Assembly: GCF_024172185.1 (NCBI RefSeq)
Contig: NZ_JAMZEC010000001.1
Location: 8,717,001-8,781,000, forward strand
DNA: 64,000 nt
From: Nonomuraea roseoviolacea subsp. carminata
GTDB taxonomy: Bacteria > Actinomycetota > Actinomycetes > Streptosporangiales > Streptosporangiaceae
Direction of reading: 5' to 3'
Numbering within the stretch: the stretch's first letter is position 1; each line of letters opens with the position of its first letter. The notes under the pieces were generated by a model. It worked only from the letters and a program-made list of their open reading frames with translations. It did not search any database and was not told the DNA's origin. A program made the position numbers and the translations under genes. Shown piece after piece: positions 16,206 through 24,279 of this stretch.

Positions 16206-16868
16206 TCACTTCAACGCTGTGCGGACCTTCGCGAAAAAGGCGGAATCCGTCGCCATTCGCACGAGGAACTGCTGGTGGGCATAGCTACGCGTACCGGAGA
16301 ACCAGGTCGTCTCAGGCAGCCGCCGCAGCGCCAGGACCGTTTCGCGCGGTTTCCGGCCTGGCTGGACGATGTACATGGCCTCACTGATAACGCCGGGCAA
16401 CGAGCCACCCTTGGTGCCGATGAGCAGCGCGCCGGGGCCGAGGCGGTCACGCAGCAAGTCGGCGGCGGCGTTGTCACTGTCCTCGATCATGGCGGAGACG
16501 AGCTGGTCGAGCGTGACGCTCGTGCCGGGCTTGAGTCGCCGCAGCGCCGCTTCGTGGGCGCCGCCGTCGGTGCCGGGCAGATGGTAGGAGTTCCACAGGG
16601 CCACGGAGACGCGTTCGTCCGGCTCGGCTCTTCCCTGGCGGACGGCGTCGGCGTAGGCCGCAAGGTGGAAGATCTTGATGGCCGACGCCACGGCGGTGAG
16701 GCGGTCGGCGTTGTGACTGATGCCCTGCGTCACCAGCGCGACGTCGTCGGGATGAGCGCGCATGTAGGCGAGCACGGCCTCGGCGTCGTTGAGGTCCGCC
16801 GGGGCCGTGGCGGTGGTCGGGGCCACCACCAGCAGAGGAGACAGGAGCATGGCGAGGATGGTGCGCAT
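16206..16868 (-). CDS. Secreted class A beta-lactamase-like serine hydrolase
   Basis: 220 aa with signal peptide (residues 1-22). Catalytic pattern of the beta-lactamase/D-alanyl-carboxypeptidase fold: S62-x-x-K65 (SAIK), S131-D132-N133 and K153-G154-G155 (TKGG). The class A Glu166 region is not recognisable, and the protein is shorter than typical class A enzymes (about 265 mature residues). It is the last gene of a three-gene operon with an HTH regulator and a four-helix membrane protein. Whether it hydrolyses beta-lactams is unknown. Confidence 0.82.
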   Translation of the reverse strand: MRTILAMLLSPLLVVAPTTATAPADLNDAEAVLAYMRAHPDDVALVTQGISHNADRLTAVASAIKIFHLAAYADAVRQGRAEPDERVSVALWNSYHLPGTDGGAHEAALRRLKPGTSVTLDQLVSAMIEDSDNAAADLLRDRLGPGALLIGTKGGSLPGVISEAMYIVQPGRKPRETVLALRRLPETTWFSGTRSYAHQQFLVRMATDSAFFAKVRTALK

Positions 16869-16893
16869 TCAGCGATCCGGCCCTTCGAGGTGA

Positions 16894-17217
16894 TCAGTCG
16901 GTTCCGGCGTCCAGGCGCGAGGGAGGGGCCTGCGTGATCTGCCGGAGTACGGCCATGTAGCTCTGAAAGGCGTCGCGCCCTTCGTCGGTCAGCGCCAGCC
17001 AGGTTCGGGGACGTTTGCCGACGAAGCCCTTCGTCACCCGGACGTAGCCGGCCTTCTCCAGCGTCTGGAGGTGCTTGGACAGCAGGGAGTCGCTGACCTC
17101 GATCGTGTCCCTGAGGTAGCCGAACTCGACCGTCTCCGCCGCCGCCAGCATGGCCATGATGGACAGCCGTACCGGCGCGTGGATGATCTCGTCCAGCGCG
17201 TGCCGGGGGTGGCTCAT
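16894..17217 (-). CDS. Winged-helix regulator (HTH_34/ArsR-MarR type)
   Basis: 107 aa. A single winged HTH: HAPVRLSIMAMLAAAETVEFGYLRDTIEVSD, SLLSKHLQTLEKAGYVRVTK and the wing RPRTWLALTDEGRDAFQSY. This type commonly pairs with a membrane protein. Its ATG overlaps the stop of the upstream membrane protein gene by four bases (ATGA), so translation is coupled. Confidence 0.9.
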   Translation of the reverse strand: MSHPRHALDEIIHAPVRLSIMAMLAAAETVEFGYLRDTIEVSDSLLSKHLQTLEKAGYVRVTKGFVGKRPRTWLALTDEGRDAFQSYMAVLRQITQAPPSRLDAGTD

Positions 17218-17663
17218 CGATCATTCTCGGAACGCAGCACGCGCACCGCGCCGTACAGCAGGGGAGCGCCCGCGACCAGCGTGACCACCACATCGGGCAC
17301 CACCCACTGCGGCCCGGGCTCCAGCGGGTGCAGGAACGTGGTGTAGAGCGACGCGAGCACGCTCGTCCCCACGAACGCCCCGGTGACGGGGTAGACGATC
17401 CGGGCCGTCATCCGGCTGTAGACCCGCTCCCTAAAGACGAGGCGAGCGACGAGCACCACGCCGACGGCCAGGAAGAGCCCCAGGCCGCTGTAGTCCCGGA
17501 CCGCTTCGGGGCCGAGCAGCGCGGCCAGCCAGTAGGCGGTGCTGATCAGCCACAGCGTCAGGAAGAACATCGCGGCCCGCCGGCCGGCCCGCCGTACCGC
17601 GCCCTGCGCGCGCTCCACCTCGCGCAGCGCGGCCTCCGCCGAGAAGTCGGCATGATCTGTCAC
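17214..17663 (-). CDS. Four-helix membrane protein, partner of the HTH regulator
   Basis: 149 aa from GTG 17663 with GGAGG upstream. The N-terminal 30 residues are an amphipathic, charged helix; then four hydrophobic stretches: MFFLTLWLISTAYWLAALL, GLGLFLAVGVVLVARLVF, IVYPVTGAFVGTSVLASLYT and VPDVVVTLVAGAPLLYGAV. Such proteins commonly accompany HTH_34 regulators in actinobacteria; the function is unknown. It is the first gene of the operon. Confidence 0.85.
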   Translation of the reverse strand: MTDHADFSAEAALREVERAQGAVRRAGRRAAMFFLTLWLISTAYWLAALLGPEAVRDYSGLGLFLAVGVVLVARLVFRERVYSRMTARIVYPVTGAFVGTSVLASLYTTFLHPLEPGPQWVVPDVVVTLVAGAPLLYGAVRVLRSENDR

Positions 17664-17713
17664 GTTTCCTCCCGCTCATCTTGATGACTTTCAGAAGAGT
17701 ACTCAACCGTCAT

Positions 17714-17845
17714 TCAAGTGTCCAGCCCGACCAGGTCGTCGCGCCGTTCGGCATCGGTCACGAATGCGTCGCCCAGGTCGTGACCGTCGGCTCCGGCGTC
17801 CGGGACCTGCGGGCCGCGCAGACCGTCGTGGTGCCGTGGCGGTGA
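17714..17845 (+). pseudogene. Zinc alcohol dehydrogenase fragment
   Basis: A frame ending at TGA 17843 encodes VQPDQVVAPFGIGHECVAQV and then VTVGSGVRDLRAAQTVVVPW. This matches the segment around the catalytic-domain GHE motif of zinc alcohol dehydrogenases (GHExxGxVxxVGxxVxxxxxGDxVVVPW). The Cys cluster that should follow and the whole Rossmann domain are missing. The rest of the gap up to 18113 holds only a minus-strand frame (18056 to about 17850) that I do not recognise, with weak coding character. Confidence 0.6.
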
Positions 17846-18113
17846 TGACGCGCGGCTTCGGCACCCTGGTGAAGATGTCCCGACGGGACTCCGACGAGTC
17901 CGCGACCCGGTTGACGTAGTCGTCGCGCTGCTTCTGCAACACGTCCTTGACGTCCGCATCGGGATCCCGGTCCGCGCCGTACGCCTTGTACTCGCACAGG
18001 CGGTGTCCATGAATCCTGACCGCCCTCACATTCCGCGTGACCTCGACGGTGGTCATGGCAAGGAGTCCGTCAAGTCGCCCGCGCGGGTCCAGGCCGCCTG
18101 TGATCATGGCCCC

Positions 18114-19529
18114 GTGCGCAAGTTGATCATCGTTCTCGCCCTCCTGGCCGCGGGATGCTCGGGCGGGCCACCGGCCACCGCGCCGGCACAGACCGCGCAG
18201 CCGGCACAGACGCCCTCACCCGCCTCCCCCGCGCCCGCCGCCTCCACGCCGGCGGTGAAGCTGCCGGCCTCCTGGCACCTGGCCAGGCGCGGCGCCGAGC
18301 ACGAGATCGAGGGCTACGCCGACCGCGTCAGCGTCCTGCCCGGCGAACGGTTCGGGCTGCGGGTCTCCACCACCGCGCCGCGCTTCACCGCCGTCGCCTT
18401 CCGCATGGGCGCCCACCCCACGGCCGTGTGGAAGTCGCCGCAGGTCAAGGGGCAGCGGCAGGCGCCGGCCAGGACCGTGGACGGCACCGTCACCGCCGCG
18501 CACTGGCATCCCTCCCTCACGGTGGACACCACCGGCTGGGCCGAGGGCCCCTACCTGATCCGGCTGGACGCCTCCACGGGCGCCCAGCGGTACGTGCCGG
18601 TGACCGTGCGCTCGGCCTCCACCCAGGGCCGCGTCGTCATGATCGACGCCGTCACCACCTGGCAGGCGTACAACCTGTGGGGCGGGCGCAGCCTCTACCA
18701 GGGGCCGGGCGGGTTCGAGGGCCGCTCCCGGGCGGTCACCTTCGACCGCCCGTACGACGGGAACGGGGCGCGGCTCTTCCTCGACTTCGAGCAGGAGGCG
18801 TTCGCCGTCGCCGAGCGCAGCGGCGTGCCGCTGGCATACCTGACCAGCCTCGACCTCAAGCCGGGCGTGCTCGACGGGGCCCGCGCGGTGTTCTCGCTCG
18901 GCCACGACGAGTACTGGTCGCCGCAGATGCGCGAGGCGGTCACCCGCGCCAGGGACCGGGGGACGAACCTCGCCTTCCTCGGCGCGAACGCCGTCTACTG
19001 GCGCATCGGCCTGCACGACCGGACCGTCGAGTGCGACAAGGAGCAGCGGTGCCGGCTGTGGCGGGAGACGCGGCCGGAGAGCGCGCTGGTGGGCCAGATG
19101 TACGACTGCTTCCCCGCCGAGGGCGTCTACACCGTCAGCCGCCCGAACCACTGGATCTTCGCCGGCACCCACGGCACCAGCTTCCCCGGCATGGCCGGGG
19201 TGGAGACCGACCGGGTCTCACCCGGCTCGCCCCGCGACGTCGAGGTGCTGGCCGAGTCGCGCTTCTCCTGCGGGGGACGCGCCACGGTCTCCAACAGCAC
19301 CTACTACACGGCGCCCAGCGGGGCGGGGGTGTTCGCCTCCGGCACGATGCGCTGGGTGTGCGGCATGCGGGGACGGCAGTGCGGCCACGGCGTGCCGGAG
19401 TCGGCCGCCGCCTTCACCCGCCGGGCGACGACGAACCTGCTGACCCGCTTCGCCCGCGGCCCCGCCGCCCCGCCCGCCCAGGGCGCGGGGCGCCGGGCGC
19501 TCACCGGTGGCAGACGACCTCCAGGGTGA
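18114..19529 (+). CDS. Lipoprotein with N,N-dimethylformamidase large-subunit-like domain
   Basis: 471 aa from GTG 18114 (VRKLIIVLALLAAGCSGG: signal peptide with lipobox LAAGC); upstream in-frame codons to 18003 are judged non-coding. After a Pro/Ala/Thr linker (to residue 60) comes an Ig-like part, then the DmfA2-like catalytic region: WQAYNLWGGRSLY, RPYDGNGARLFLDFEQEAF, SLGHDEYWSPQMREAV and FLGANAVYWRI. In dimethylformamidase this fold holds a mononuclear iron site. Extracellular members of this kind are widespread in actinomycetes but have no known substrate. Its 3' end overlaps a VOC remnant on the other strand. Confidence 0.8.
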   Translation: MRKLIIVLALLAAGCSGGPPATAPAQTAQPAQTPSPASPAPAASTPAVKLPASWHLARRGAEHEIEGYADRVSVLPGERFGLRVSTTAPRFTAVAFRMGAHPTAVWKSPQVKGQRQAPARTVDGTVTAAHWHPSLTVDTTGWAEGPYLIRLDASTGAQRYVPVTVRSASTQGRVVMIDAVTTWQAYNLWGGRSLYQGPGGFEGRSRAVTFDRPYDGNGARLFLDFEQEAFAVAERSGVPLAYLTSLDLKPGVLDGARAVFSLGHDEYWSPQMREAVTRARDRGTNLAFLGANAVYWRIGLHDRTVECDKEQRCRLWRETRPESALVGQMYDCFPAEGVYTVSRPNHWIFAGTHGTSFPGMAGVETDRVSPGSPRDVEVLAESRFSCGGRATVSNSTYYTAPSGAGVFASGTMRWVCGMRGRQCGHGVPESAAAFTRRATTNLLTRFARGPAAPPAQGAGRRALTGGRRPPG

Positions 19530-19785
19530 GGCCGTCCGGCCCCGCCCAGAAGGCGGCGTAGTAGGCGGGGCCGTACTGCGGGAACTCCCGCGGCCGGTGG
19601 AGCACGTCCGCGCCGCGGGCGCTCGCCCACGCGTGCAGGCGATCCACCTCCTCGCGGGTCTTCACGACGAAGGCCAGGTGCTGCAGGCCGGGACGATGCC
19701 GCGAGTAGTCGCCGTCCTCCAGCGCCGGGTAGAAGAACAGGTACGTTCCCGGCTTGCCGTCCGCCGGACGGTAGGAGAACTCGGC
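19501..19785 (-). pseudogene. VOC/glyoxalase-family protein, N-terminal half missing
   Basis: The frame ending at 19501 encodes AEFSYRPADGKPGTYLFFYP, then HRPGLQHLAFVVKTREEVDR and YYAAFWAGPDGLTLEVVCHR. This is the second half of a VOC metal-binding fold, with the His of QHLAF and the Glu of LTLEVV kept. Upstream the frame enters the terminator hairpin of the RND gene and hits a stop; there is no ATG, GTG or TTG before the homologous part. About 40 residues with the first module are gone. A deletion joined the gene body to the RND terminator. Confidence 0.7.
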
Positions 19786-19815
19786 GCGAGCCCCGGCCGG
19801 CGGCCGGGGCTCGCG
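19785..19815 (-). terminator. Strong hairpin after the RND exporter gene
   Basis: CGCGAGCCCCGGCC, loop GGC, GGCCGGGGCTCGCG: a perfect 14-bp stem that begins 21 bases past the stop of the minus-strand exporter gene. There is no T-tract, as is common in high-GC actinobacteria. It also separates the exporter from the truncated VOC gene. Confidence 0.75.
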
Positions 19816-19835
19816 TCAGATCTCGCGCGGGAAGG

Positions 19836-22800
19836 TCACGGCGTGGGCGCCAGGACCTTCGGCTCCTCGGGCTTCGGCTCGGCCGGGCGGCGCCGCATCC
19901 GCTCCTTCGCCCGCTCCAGCATCACGTACAGCGTGGGCACGAGCACCAGCGTCAGCAGCGTGCTGGTGATCAGGCCGCCGATGACCACGATCGCCAGCGG
20001 CTGCGAGATGAACCCGCCCGACCCCGTCACGCCCAGCGCCATCGGCGTCAGCGCGCAGATCGTGGCCACCGCGGTCATGAGGATGGGCCGCAGCCGGCGC
20101 CGGCCGCCCTCGATGACCGCCTCGACGATGCCCAGCCCCTGCTCGCGGTACTGGTTGATGAGGTCGATGAGCACGATCGCGTTGGTCACCACGATGCCGA
20201 TGAGCATGAGCATGCCGATCAGCGCCGGCACGCCCAGCGCGGTGCCGGTCGCCACGAGCAGGCCGACGGCGCCGGTCGCGGCGAACGGGATCGACACCAG
20301 CAGGATGAGCGGCTGGGCGAAGCTGCGGAACGTCGCCACCATGATCATGAACACGATCGCGATGGCCGCCAGCATCGCCATGCCCAGGTCGGAGAACGCC
20401 TTCTGCTGGTCGGCCGAGGCGCCGCCGATCTCGTAGGTGGCGCCGCCGGACAGCTTCAGCGTGTCCAGGCGGGTCTTCAGCGCCTGCGTGACGCTGCCCA
20501 GGTCGCTGCTCGTGGTCTTGGCCGACACGGTGGCCGAGCGGTCGCCGTCGATGCGGGTGACCTGCGTCGGGCCCGCCACCTGCTCCACCTCGGCCACCGA
20601 CGACAGCTTGACCATGCCGGAGGCCGTCGCCAGCTTGAGGTTCTCGATCGCCTTGACGTCGCCGGGGGCGTCGCCGACGCGCAGCACCAGGTCGCTGGCC
20701 CGCCCGTCGAGGGTGAGCTGGCCCAGGGGCGCGCCGCGGAAGGCCTGGGCCACGCTCTGGCCGATCTGCGCCTCGGTCAGGCCCTTGGCCGCCGCCTTCT
20801 CCCGGTCCACCCGCACGTCCACGCGCGGGGCGCTGGCCTCCAGGTTGGAGGTGATGTCGCGCAGGCCCGACACCTCGCCCATGGCCGTCTTGACCTGGCC
20901 GGCCGCCGCGTTCAGCGCGGCGGCGTCGGGCGCCTGCACGATCACGTCGACCGTGTCGGAGGAGAACCCGCCGCCGCCCGAGCCGCCGACGCGGACCTCT
21001 CCGACGTCCGTCATGCCGGCCACCCGGTCGCGCAGCGCCTGCTCCACCTTCGGCGTGTCGGCGTCCTCGGCGAGCGTCAGGGAGTACGAGGCCCGGTCGG
21101 CGCCGGCGCCGCCGCCGAAGCCGCCCTGCAGCGCGTTGCCGCCGCCGACCGTGACCTGGTACGACTCGACGCCGTCCAGGTCGTCCAGCACGGCCTCGAC
21201 CTTCTTGGCCGCCGCGTCGGTGGTGGCCAGGTCGGTGCCGGCGGGCATCCGCTGGGAGACCGAGATCGTGTTCTGGCCGGAGGAGTCGAGGAAGTTGGTC
21301 TCCAGCCGGCCGGCCAGGCCCATGGTGGCGACGAAGACGACCACGCCGATGAGCAGCGTCACCACCTTGAAGCGGGTCGCGAAGCGCAGCACCGGCAGGT
21401 AGGCCCGCTGCAGCGGGCTGCGCAGCTCCTTGGCCTCGGCCTCCTCGCGCTGGGCGCGGGCCTGCTCGGGGGTCAGGTCCGGGGCCTTGAGGAACCAGTA
21501 CGCCAGCACGGGGATCACCGTCAGCGACACCAGCAGCGAGGCGACCAGCGCCACCGCGACCGTGACCGCGAACGGCCCGAACAGCTCACCGACCATGCCG
21601 CCGACCACCGCGATCGGCGCGAACACCGCCACCGTCGTCAGCGTCGAGGCCGTCACCGCGCCGGACACCTCGCGCACCGCCGACAGGATCGCCCGCAGCT
21701 TGGGCTCGCCGTAGCCGAGGTGGCGCTTGATGTTCTCCAGCACGACGATCGAGTCGTCCACCACCCGGCCGACCGCGATGGTCAGCGCGCCCAGCGTCAG
21801 CATGTTGAGCGAGTAGTCGCCGGCCCACAACGCGATCAGGGCGATGACGACCGACAGCGGGATCGACACCGCGGTCACCAGCGTGGAGCGGATCGACAGC
21901 AGGAACACCAGGATGACGAGCACCGCGAACGCCAGGCCCAGCAGGCCCTCGGTGGTGAGGTTCTCGATCGACTCCTCCACGTACGGGGCCTGGTCGAAGA
22001 TGACCTCGACCGCCGTGTCGGTGGAGTCGCCGAGCGCCTTGGTCAGGTCGGGCAGCTCCTCGCGCACGTCGTGGGAGATGCTCACGGCGTTGCCGTCGGG
22101 CGTCATGGTGACCGACACGCCGAGGCTGGTCCGGCCGTTGGTCCGGGTGATCGAGGTCGCGTCGGCCAGGCCGCGCTCCACGGTGGCGACGTCGCCCAGC
22201 TTGACCGGCTTGAGCTTGGGCGCGGCCGGCTGCCCCTGCGCCGTCTGCGGCCGGCCGGCCGGCGGCTGCCCCGCCTGGGGGCGGCCCGCCTGGGCCTGCG
22301 AGGTCGGGGCGGCCTGGGCGGAGGTCTGCGGCTGGGCGGGCGTCAGGTACAGCCCCTTCAGCTTCGTCACGCTGTCGATCCGCGCCCCCACCTGGACCGT
22401 CAGCGACTTGCCGTCGGAGGTCAGCGTCCCGGCCGGGACCGGTGTGCCGTTGGCCTTGAGCACCTCGGGGATCTGCGTGGGCGACACCCCGGCCTTGGCC
22501 ATCTTGCCCAGGTCCGGGGTGATGGTCACGACCTCGTCGCGGGTGCCCGAGACCGTCGCCTCCCGCACCCCCTCGACCGCCTGCAGCTTCGGCAGCATGA
22601 TCTGCCGGATCTTGTCGGCCATCGCCCGCGGGTCGCCGCCGTCGCCCACCGCCAGCACCATCACCGGGATGTCGTCGGTGTTGCCCGCGCCGACCTGCGG
22701 CTCCACCCCCGACGGGAGCTGGGGCTGCACCCGGCTGATGGCCTGCTGCATCTTGCTCACCGACGCCTCGACGTCCGTGCCGTACGCGAAGGAGACCTGG

Positions 22801-23075
22801 ACCTGCGCCAGCCCCTCCTTGGACGTCGAGGTCATCTTCTCCATGCCGTCGAGCCCCTGGAAGGCTTCCTCCAGCGGCTCGGTGACCTGGTCCTCCACGA
22901 TCTCCGGCGACGCCCCCGGGTAGGAGGCGATCACGAAGGCGCCGGGAAAGGCCAGCGACGGCAGCAACTGCTGTTTCAACTGCGGGATCGTGAACGCGCC
23001 GAATGCGCTGAGCACGACCGCAATCAGGACGACAAGGCTGCGGTTGGCGAGGCTCAACCGGGCGAATGCGGTCAT
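19836..23075 (-). CDS. RND-family efflux permease (HAE/AcrB type)
   Basis: 1,079 aa from ATG 23075 with GGAGGG 7 bases upstream. Typical two-fold layout: helix 1 (SLVVLIAVVLSAFGAFTIPQ), periplasmic-type loop to about residue 370, helices 2-6 including the proton-relay segment ALTIAVGRVVDDSIVVLENI, second loop to about residue 860, and helices 7-12 (LIGMLMLIGIVVTNAIVLID). A Gln/Pro-rich insert lies near residues 255-285. In Gram-positives such pumps work without an outer-membrane channel. Substrates are unknown. It is divergent from a MarR gene and probably repressed by it. Confidence 0.93.
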   Translation of the reverse strand: MTAFARLSLANRSLVVLIAVVLSAFGAFTIPQLKQQLLPSLAFPGAFVIASYPGASPEIVEDQVTEPLEEAFQGLDGMEKMTSTSKEGLAQVQVSFAYGTDVEASVSKMQQAISRVQPQLPSGVEPQVGAGNTDDIPVMVLAVGDGGDPRAMADKIRQIMLPKLQAVEGVREATVSGTRDEVVTITPDLGKMAKAGVSPTQIPEVLKANGTPVPAGTLTSDGKSLTVQVGARIDSVTKLKGLYLTPAQPQTSAQAAPTSQAQAGRPQAGQPPAGRPQTAQGQPAAPKLKPVKLGDVATVERGLADATSITRTNGRTSLGVSVTMTPDGNAVSISHDVREELPDLTKALGDSTDTAVEVIFDQAPYVEESIENLTTEGLLGLAFAVLVILVFLLSIRSTLVTAVSIPLSVVIALIALWAGDYSLNMLTLGALTIAVGRVVDDSIVVLENIKRHLGYGEPKLRAILSAVREVSGAVTASTLTTVAVFAPIAVVGGMVGELFGPFAVTVAVALVASLLVSLTVIPVLAYWFLKAPDLTPEQARAQREEAEAKELRSPLQRAYLPVLRFATRFKVVTLLIGVVVFVATMGLAGRLETNFLDSSGQNTISVSQRMPAGTDLATTDAAAKKVEAVLDDLDGVESYQVTVGGGNALQGGFGGGAGADRASYSLTLAEDADTPKVEQALRDRVAGMTDVGEVRVGGSGGGGFSSDTVDVIVQAPDAAALNAAAGQVKTAMGEVSGLRDITSNLEASAPRVDVRVDREKAAAKGLTEAQIGQSVAQAFRGAPLGQLTLDGRASDLVLRVGDAPGDVKAIENLKLATASGMVKLSSVAEVEQVAGPTQVTRIDGDRSATVSAKTTSSDLGSVTQALKTRLDTLKLSGGATYEIGGASADQQKAFSDLGMAMLAAIAIVFMIMVATFRSFAQPLILLVSIPFAATGAVGLLVATGTALGVPALIGMLMLIGIVVTNAIVLIDLINQYREQGLGIVEAVIEGGRRRLRPILMTAVATICALTPMALGVTGSGGFISQPLAIVVIGGLITSTLLTLVLVPTLYVMLERAKERMRRRPAEPKPEEPKVLAPTP

Positions 23076-23145
23076 GAGGGGTCCCTCCAAGAGTTCGCCC
23101 CGAGACTAACACTTCGCCCCATGCGAATATTTAGGACAATGCGAG

Positions 23146-23169
23146 CTTCCTGATAAGCTTCTCAGGAAG
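23146..23169. promoter_or_regulatory. MarR operator between RND exporter and MarR genes
   Basis: CTTCCTGA (23146-23153) and TCAGGAAG (23162-23169) are perfect inverted arms; the eight bases between (TAAGCTTC) extend the symmetry, so the whole 24 bp is a palindrome with one mismatched pair. It lies 7 bases before the MarR start and about 70 bases from the exporter start. It is an excellent site for dimeric MarR. Confidence 0.8.
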
Positions 23170-23176
23170 CGAAGAG

Positions 23177-23656
23177 GTGAGAGTGGACGACGAACGCGAC
23201 GACCTGATCCGCCGGATCACCGACATCCAGCGCGACCTCGGGCGAGCCTTCGCCCGCCACCAGTCGCCCCTGTTCACCTCCAACCTGACGATGCGTCAGC
23301 TCAAGGTGGTCATGGGGCTGGCGGTCCACGGGTCGGCCTCGGGCCAGGAGCTCGCCCACGAGCTCGGCGTCGGACTCGGCACGGTCACCGGCATCGTCGA
23401 CCGCCTGGTCGCCCAGGGCCTGGTCAGCCGGCACGAGGATCCCCACGACCGGCGCGTGCGCCGGGTCGAGCTGACCGCCGAGGGCGCCGCGCTCATCGAG
23501 CGCATCCAGGACGACGGCATCCAGCACTACCGCCGCGTCCTCGAGCATCTCGACACCGACACGCTGCGCGCCCTCGACATGGTCGTCCACCGCATCCGCG
23601 CCGTCGCCGCGGACCTGTTCGCCGAGGAGCACGGCGCGGTGGGGACGCGGGAGTAG
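23177..23656 (+). CDS. MarR-family transcriptional regulator
   Basis: 159 aa, GTG 23177 (GTG 23183 also possible). It has the full MarR winged helix: LTMRQLKVVMGLAVHGSASG, QELAHELGVGLGTVTGIVDR, then LVAQGLVSRHEDPHDRRVRR with the conserved DxRxxR wing. Divergent placement and the palindrome in between argue that it represses the RND exporter gene and itself. The inducer is unknown. Confidence 0.92.
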   Translation: MRVDDERDDLIRRITDIQRDLGRAFARHQSPLFTSNLTMRQLKVVMGLAVHGSASGQELAHELGVGLGTVTGIVDRLVAQGLVSRHEDPHDRRVRRVELTAEGAALIERIQDDGIQHYRRVLEHLDTDTLRALDMVVHRIRAVAADLFAEEHGAVGTRE

Positions 23657-23684
23657 CGCCGGGTCCGCCCGAAGCGGCCTGGCG

Positions 23685-23701
23685 CCTTGACAACGTAGAT
23701 C
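23685..23701. repeat. 17-bp interspersed motif, copy 3, left flank of effector cassette
   Basis: CCTTGACAACGTAGATC. Its surroundings (23667-23703, CGCCCGAAGCGG-CCTGGCGCCTTGACAACG and onward) match those of copy 4 at 29850-29888 over about 38 bp. The two therefore form imperfect direct repeats that bracket the three genes of the WXG cassette. The TTGACA within could also act as a -35 element for the next gene. Confidence 0.65.
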
Positions 23702-23749
23702 TCGTCGCTGCCCAACCTGGGGACGCCCCCGGAGCGGTAGGTTCAGAGC

Positions 23750-23926
23750 ATGAGCGCTGACGACCAGCGGCCGCCGCTCTTCGAGGTCCTCCCGGAGCAG
23801 GACGAGCGGCCTGAGCCGATCATCATCCACACCTCCGAGGGAACCCTGAGCGTGGCGGGCGACCTGACGGCGGAGGAGTTCGAGATCCTCGACGAGCTCA
23901 GGCGGGCCGCGCGCAGGCAGAAGTGA
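23750..23926 (+). CDS. Small acidic protein at the head of the WXG cassette
   Basis: 58 aa, ATG 23750 to TGA 23924. Sequence parts: MSADDQRPPLFEVLPEQDE, then PIIIHTSEGTLSVAGDLTAE and a C-terminal helix EFEILDELRRAARRQK. No known domain is recognised. Codon choice is strongly G/C at position 3, so the frame looks real. It is 51 bases ahead of the ESX-like gene and in the same direction, so it may be a chaperone-like or regulatory partner. This is inference from position only. Confidence 0.6.
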   Translation: MSADDQRPPLFEVLPEQDERPEPIIIHTSEGTLSVAGDLTAEEFEILDELRRAARRQK

Positions 23927-23976
23927 ATGCGGTACGACCGGTACGATGCCGGTGTGACGGGGGAGGTCGGAGGGGC

Positions 23977-24273
23977 ATGAGGGGCGACGGCTACACCGCT
24001 TCGCCCCATGCCATCGGGCGGTCCGGGCAGGAGTCGGCCCAGGAGGCCGAGCGCGTCCGCGGCGTGCTCCACGACGTGCGCGAGGCGTTCGCGGAGGCCG
24101 GCCGGCCGATGGGCCACGACCAGTACGGCGCCGAGCTGGAGAAGAGGTACCCGTCCATGCGCGACGGCGTGCTCGCCGCCTTCGACGCCTACATCGACGA
24201 GCTCGACGGCACCGGCAAGGCGCTGCACGTCTCCGCCGCGACCTACCAGGCGGCCGACCACCCGAAGGCCTGA
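23977..24273 (+). CDS. ESX-like (EspC/WXG100-superfamily) protein with YxxxD secretion signal
   Basis: 98 aa, ATG 23977 behind GGAGGGG. The sequence predicts a helical hairpin: helix 1 (SGQESAQEAERVRGVLHDVR), a Gly/Pro turn near residues 42-47 (AGRPMG) instead of WxG, helix 2 (MRDGVLAAFDAYIDELDG). The C-terminus has Y90-Q-A-A-D94, the YxxxD/E signal of type VII secretion. Its stop is six bases from the start of the giant gene, so the two are probably translated from one message and may be secreted as a pair. Confidence 0.75.
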   Translation: MRGDGYTASPHAIGRSGQESAQEAERVRGVLHDVREAFAEAGRPMGHDQYGAELEKRYPSMRDGVLAAFDAYIDELDGTGKALHVSAATYQAADHPKA

Positions 24274-24279
24274 CGACGG

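Noticed and set aside
17850..18056. Minus-strand frame starting MTTVEVTRNVRAVRIHGHRL
   Set aside because: No ribosome site, no recognised family and a basic shadow-like tail; possibly a remnant but not supportable as a gene.
23685..23720. Motif copy 3 as an ordinary promoter (TTGACA)
   Set aside because: There is a good -35 but no fitting -10, and the other four copies lack TTGACA. A role as promoter is possible only for this copy.
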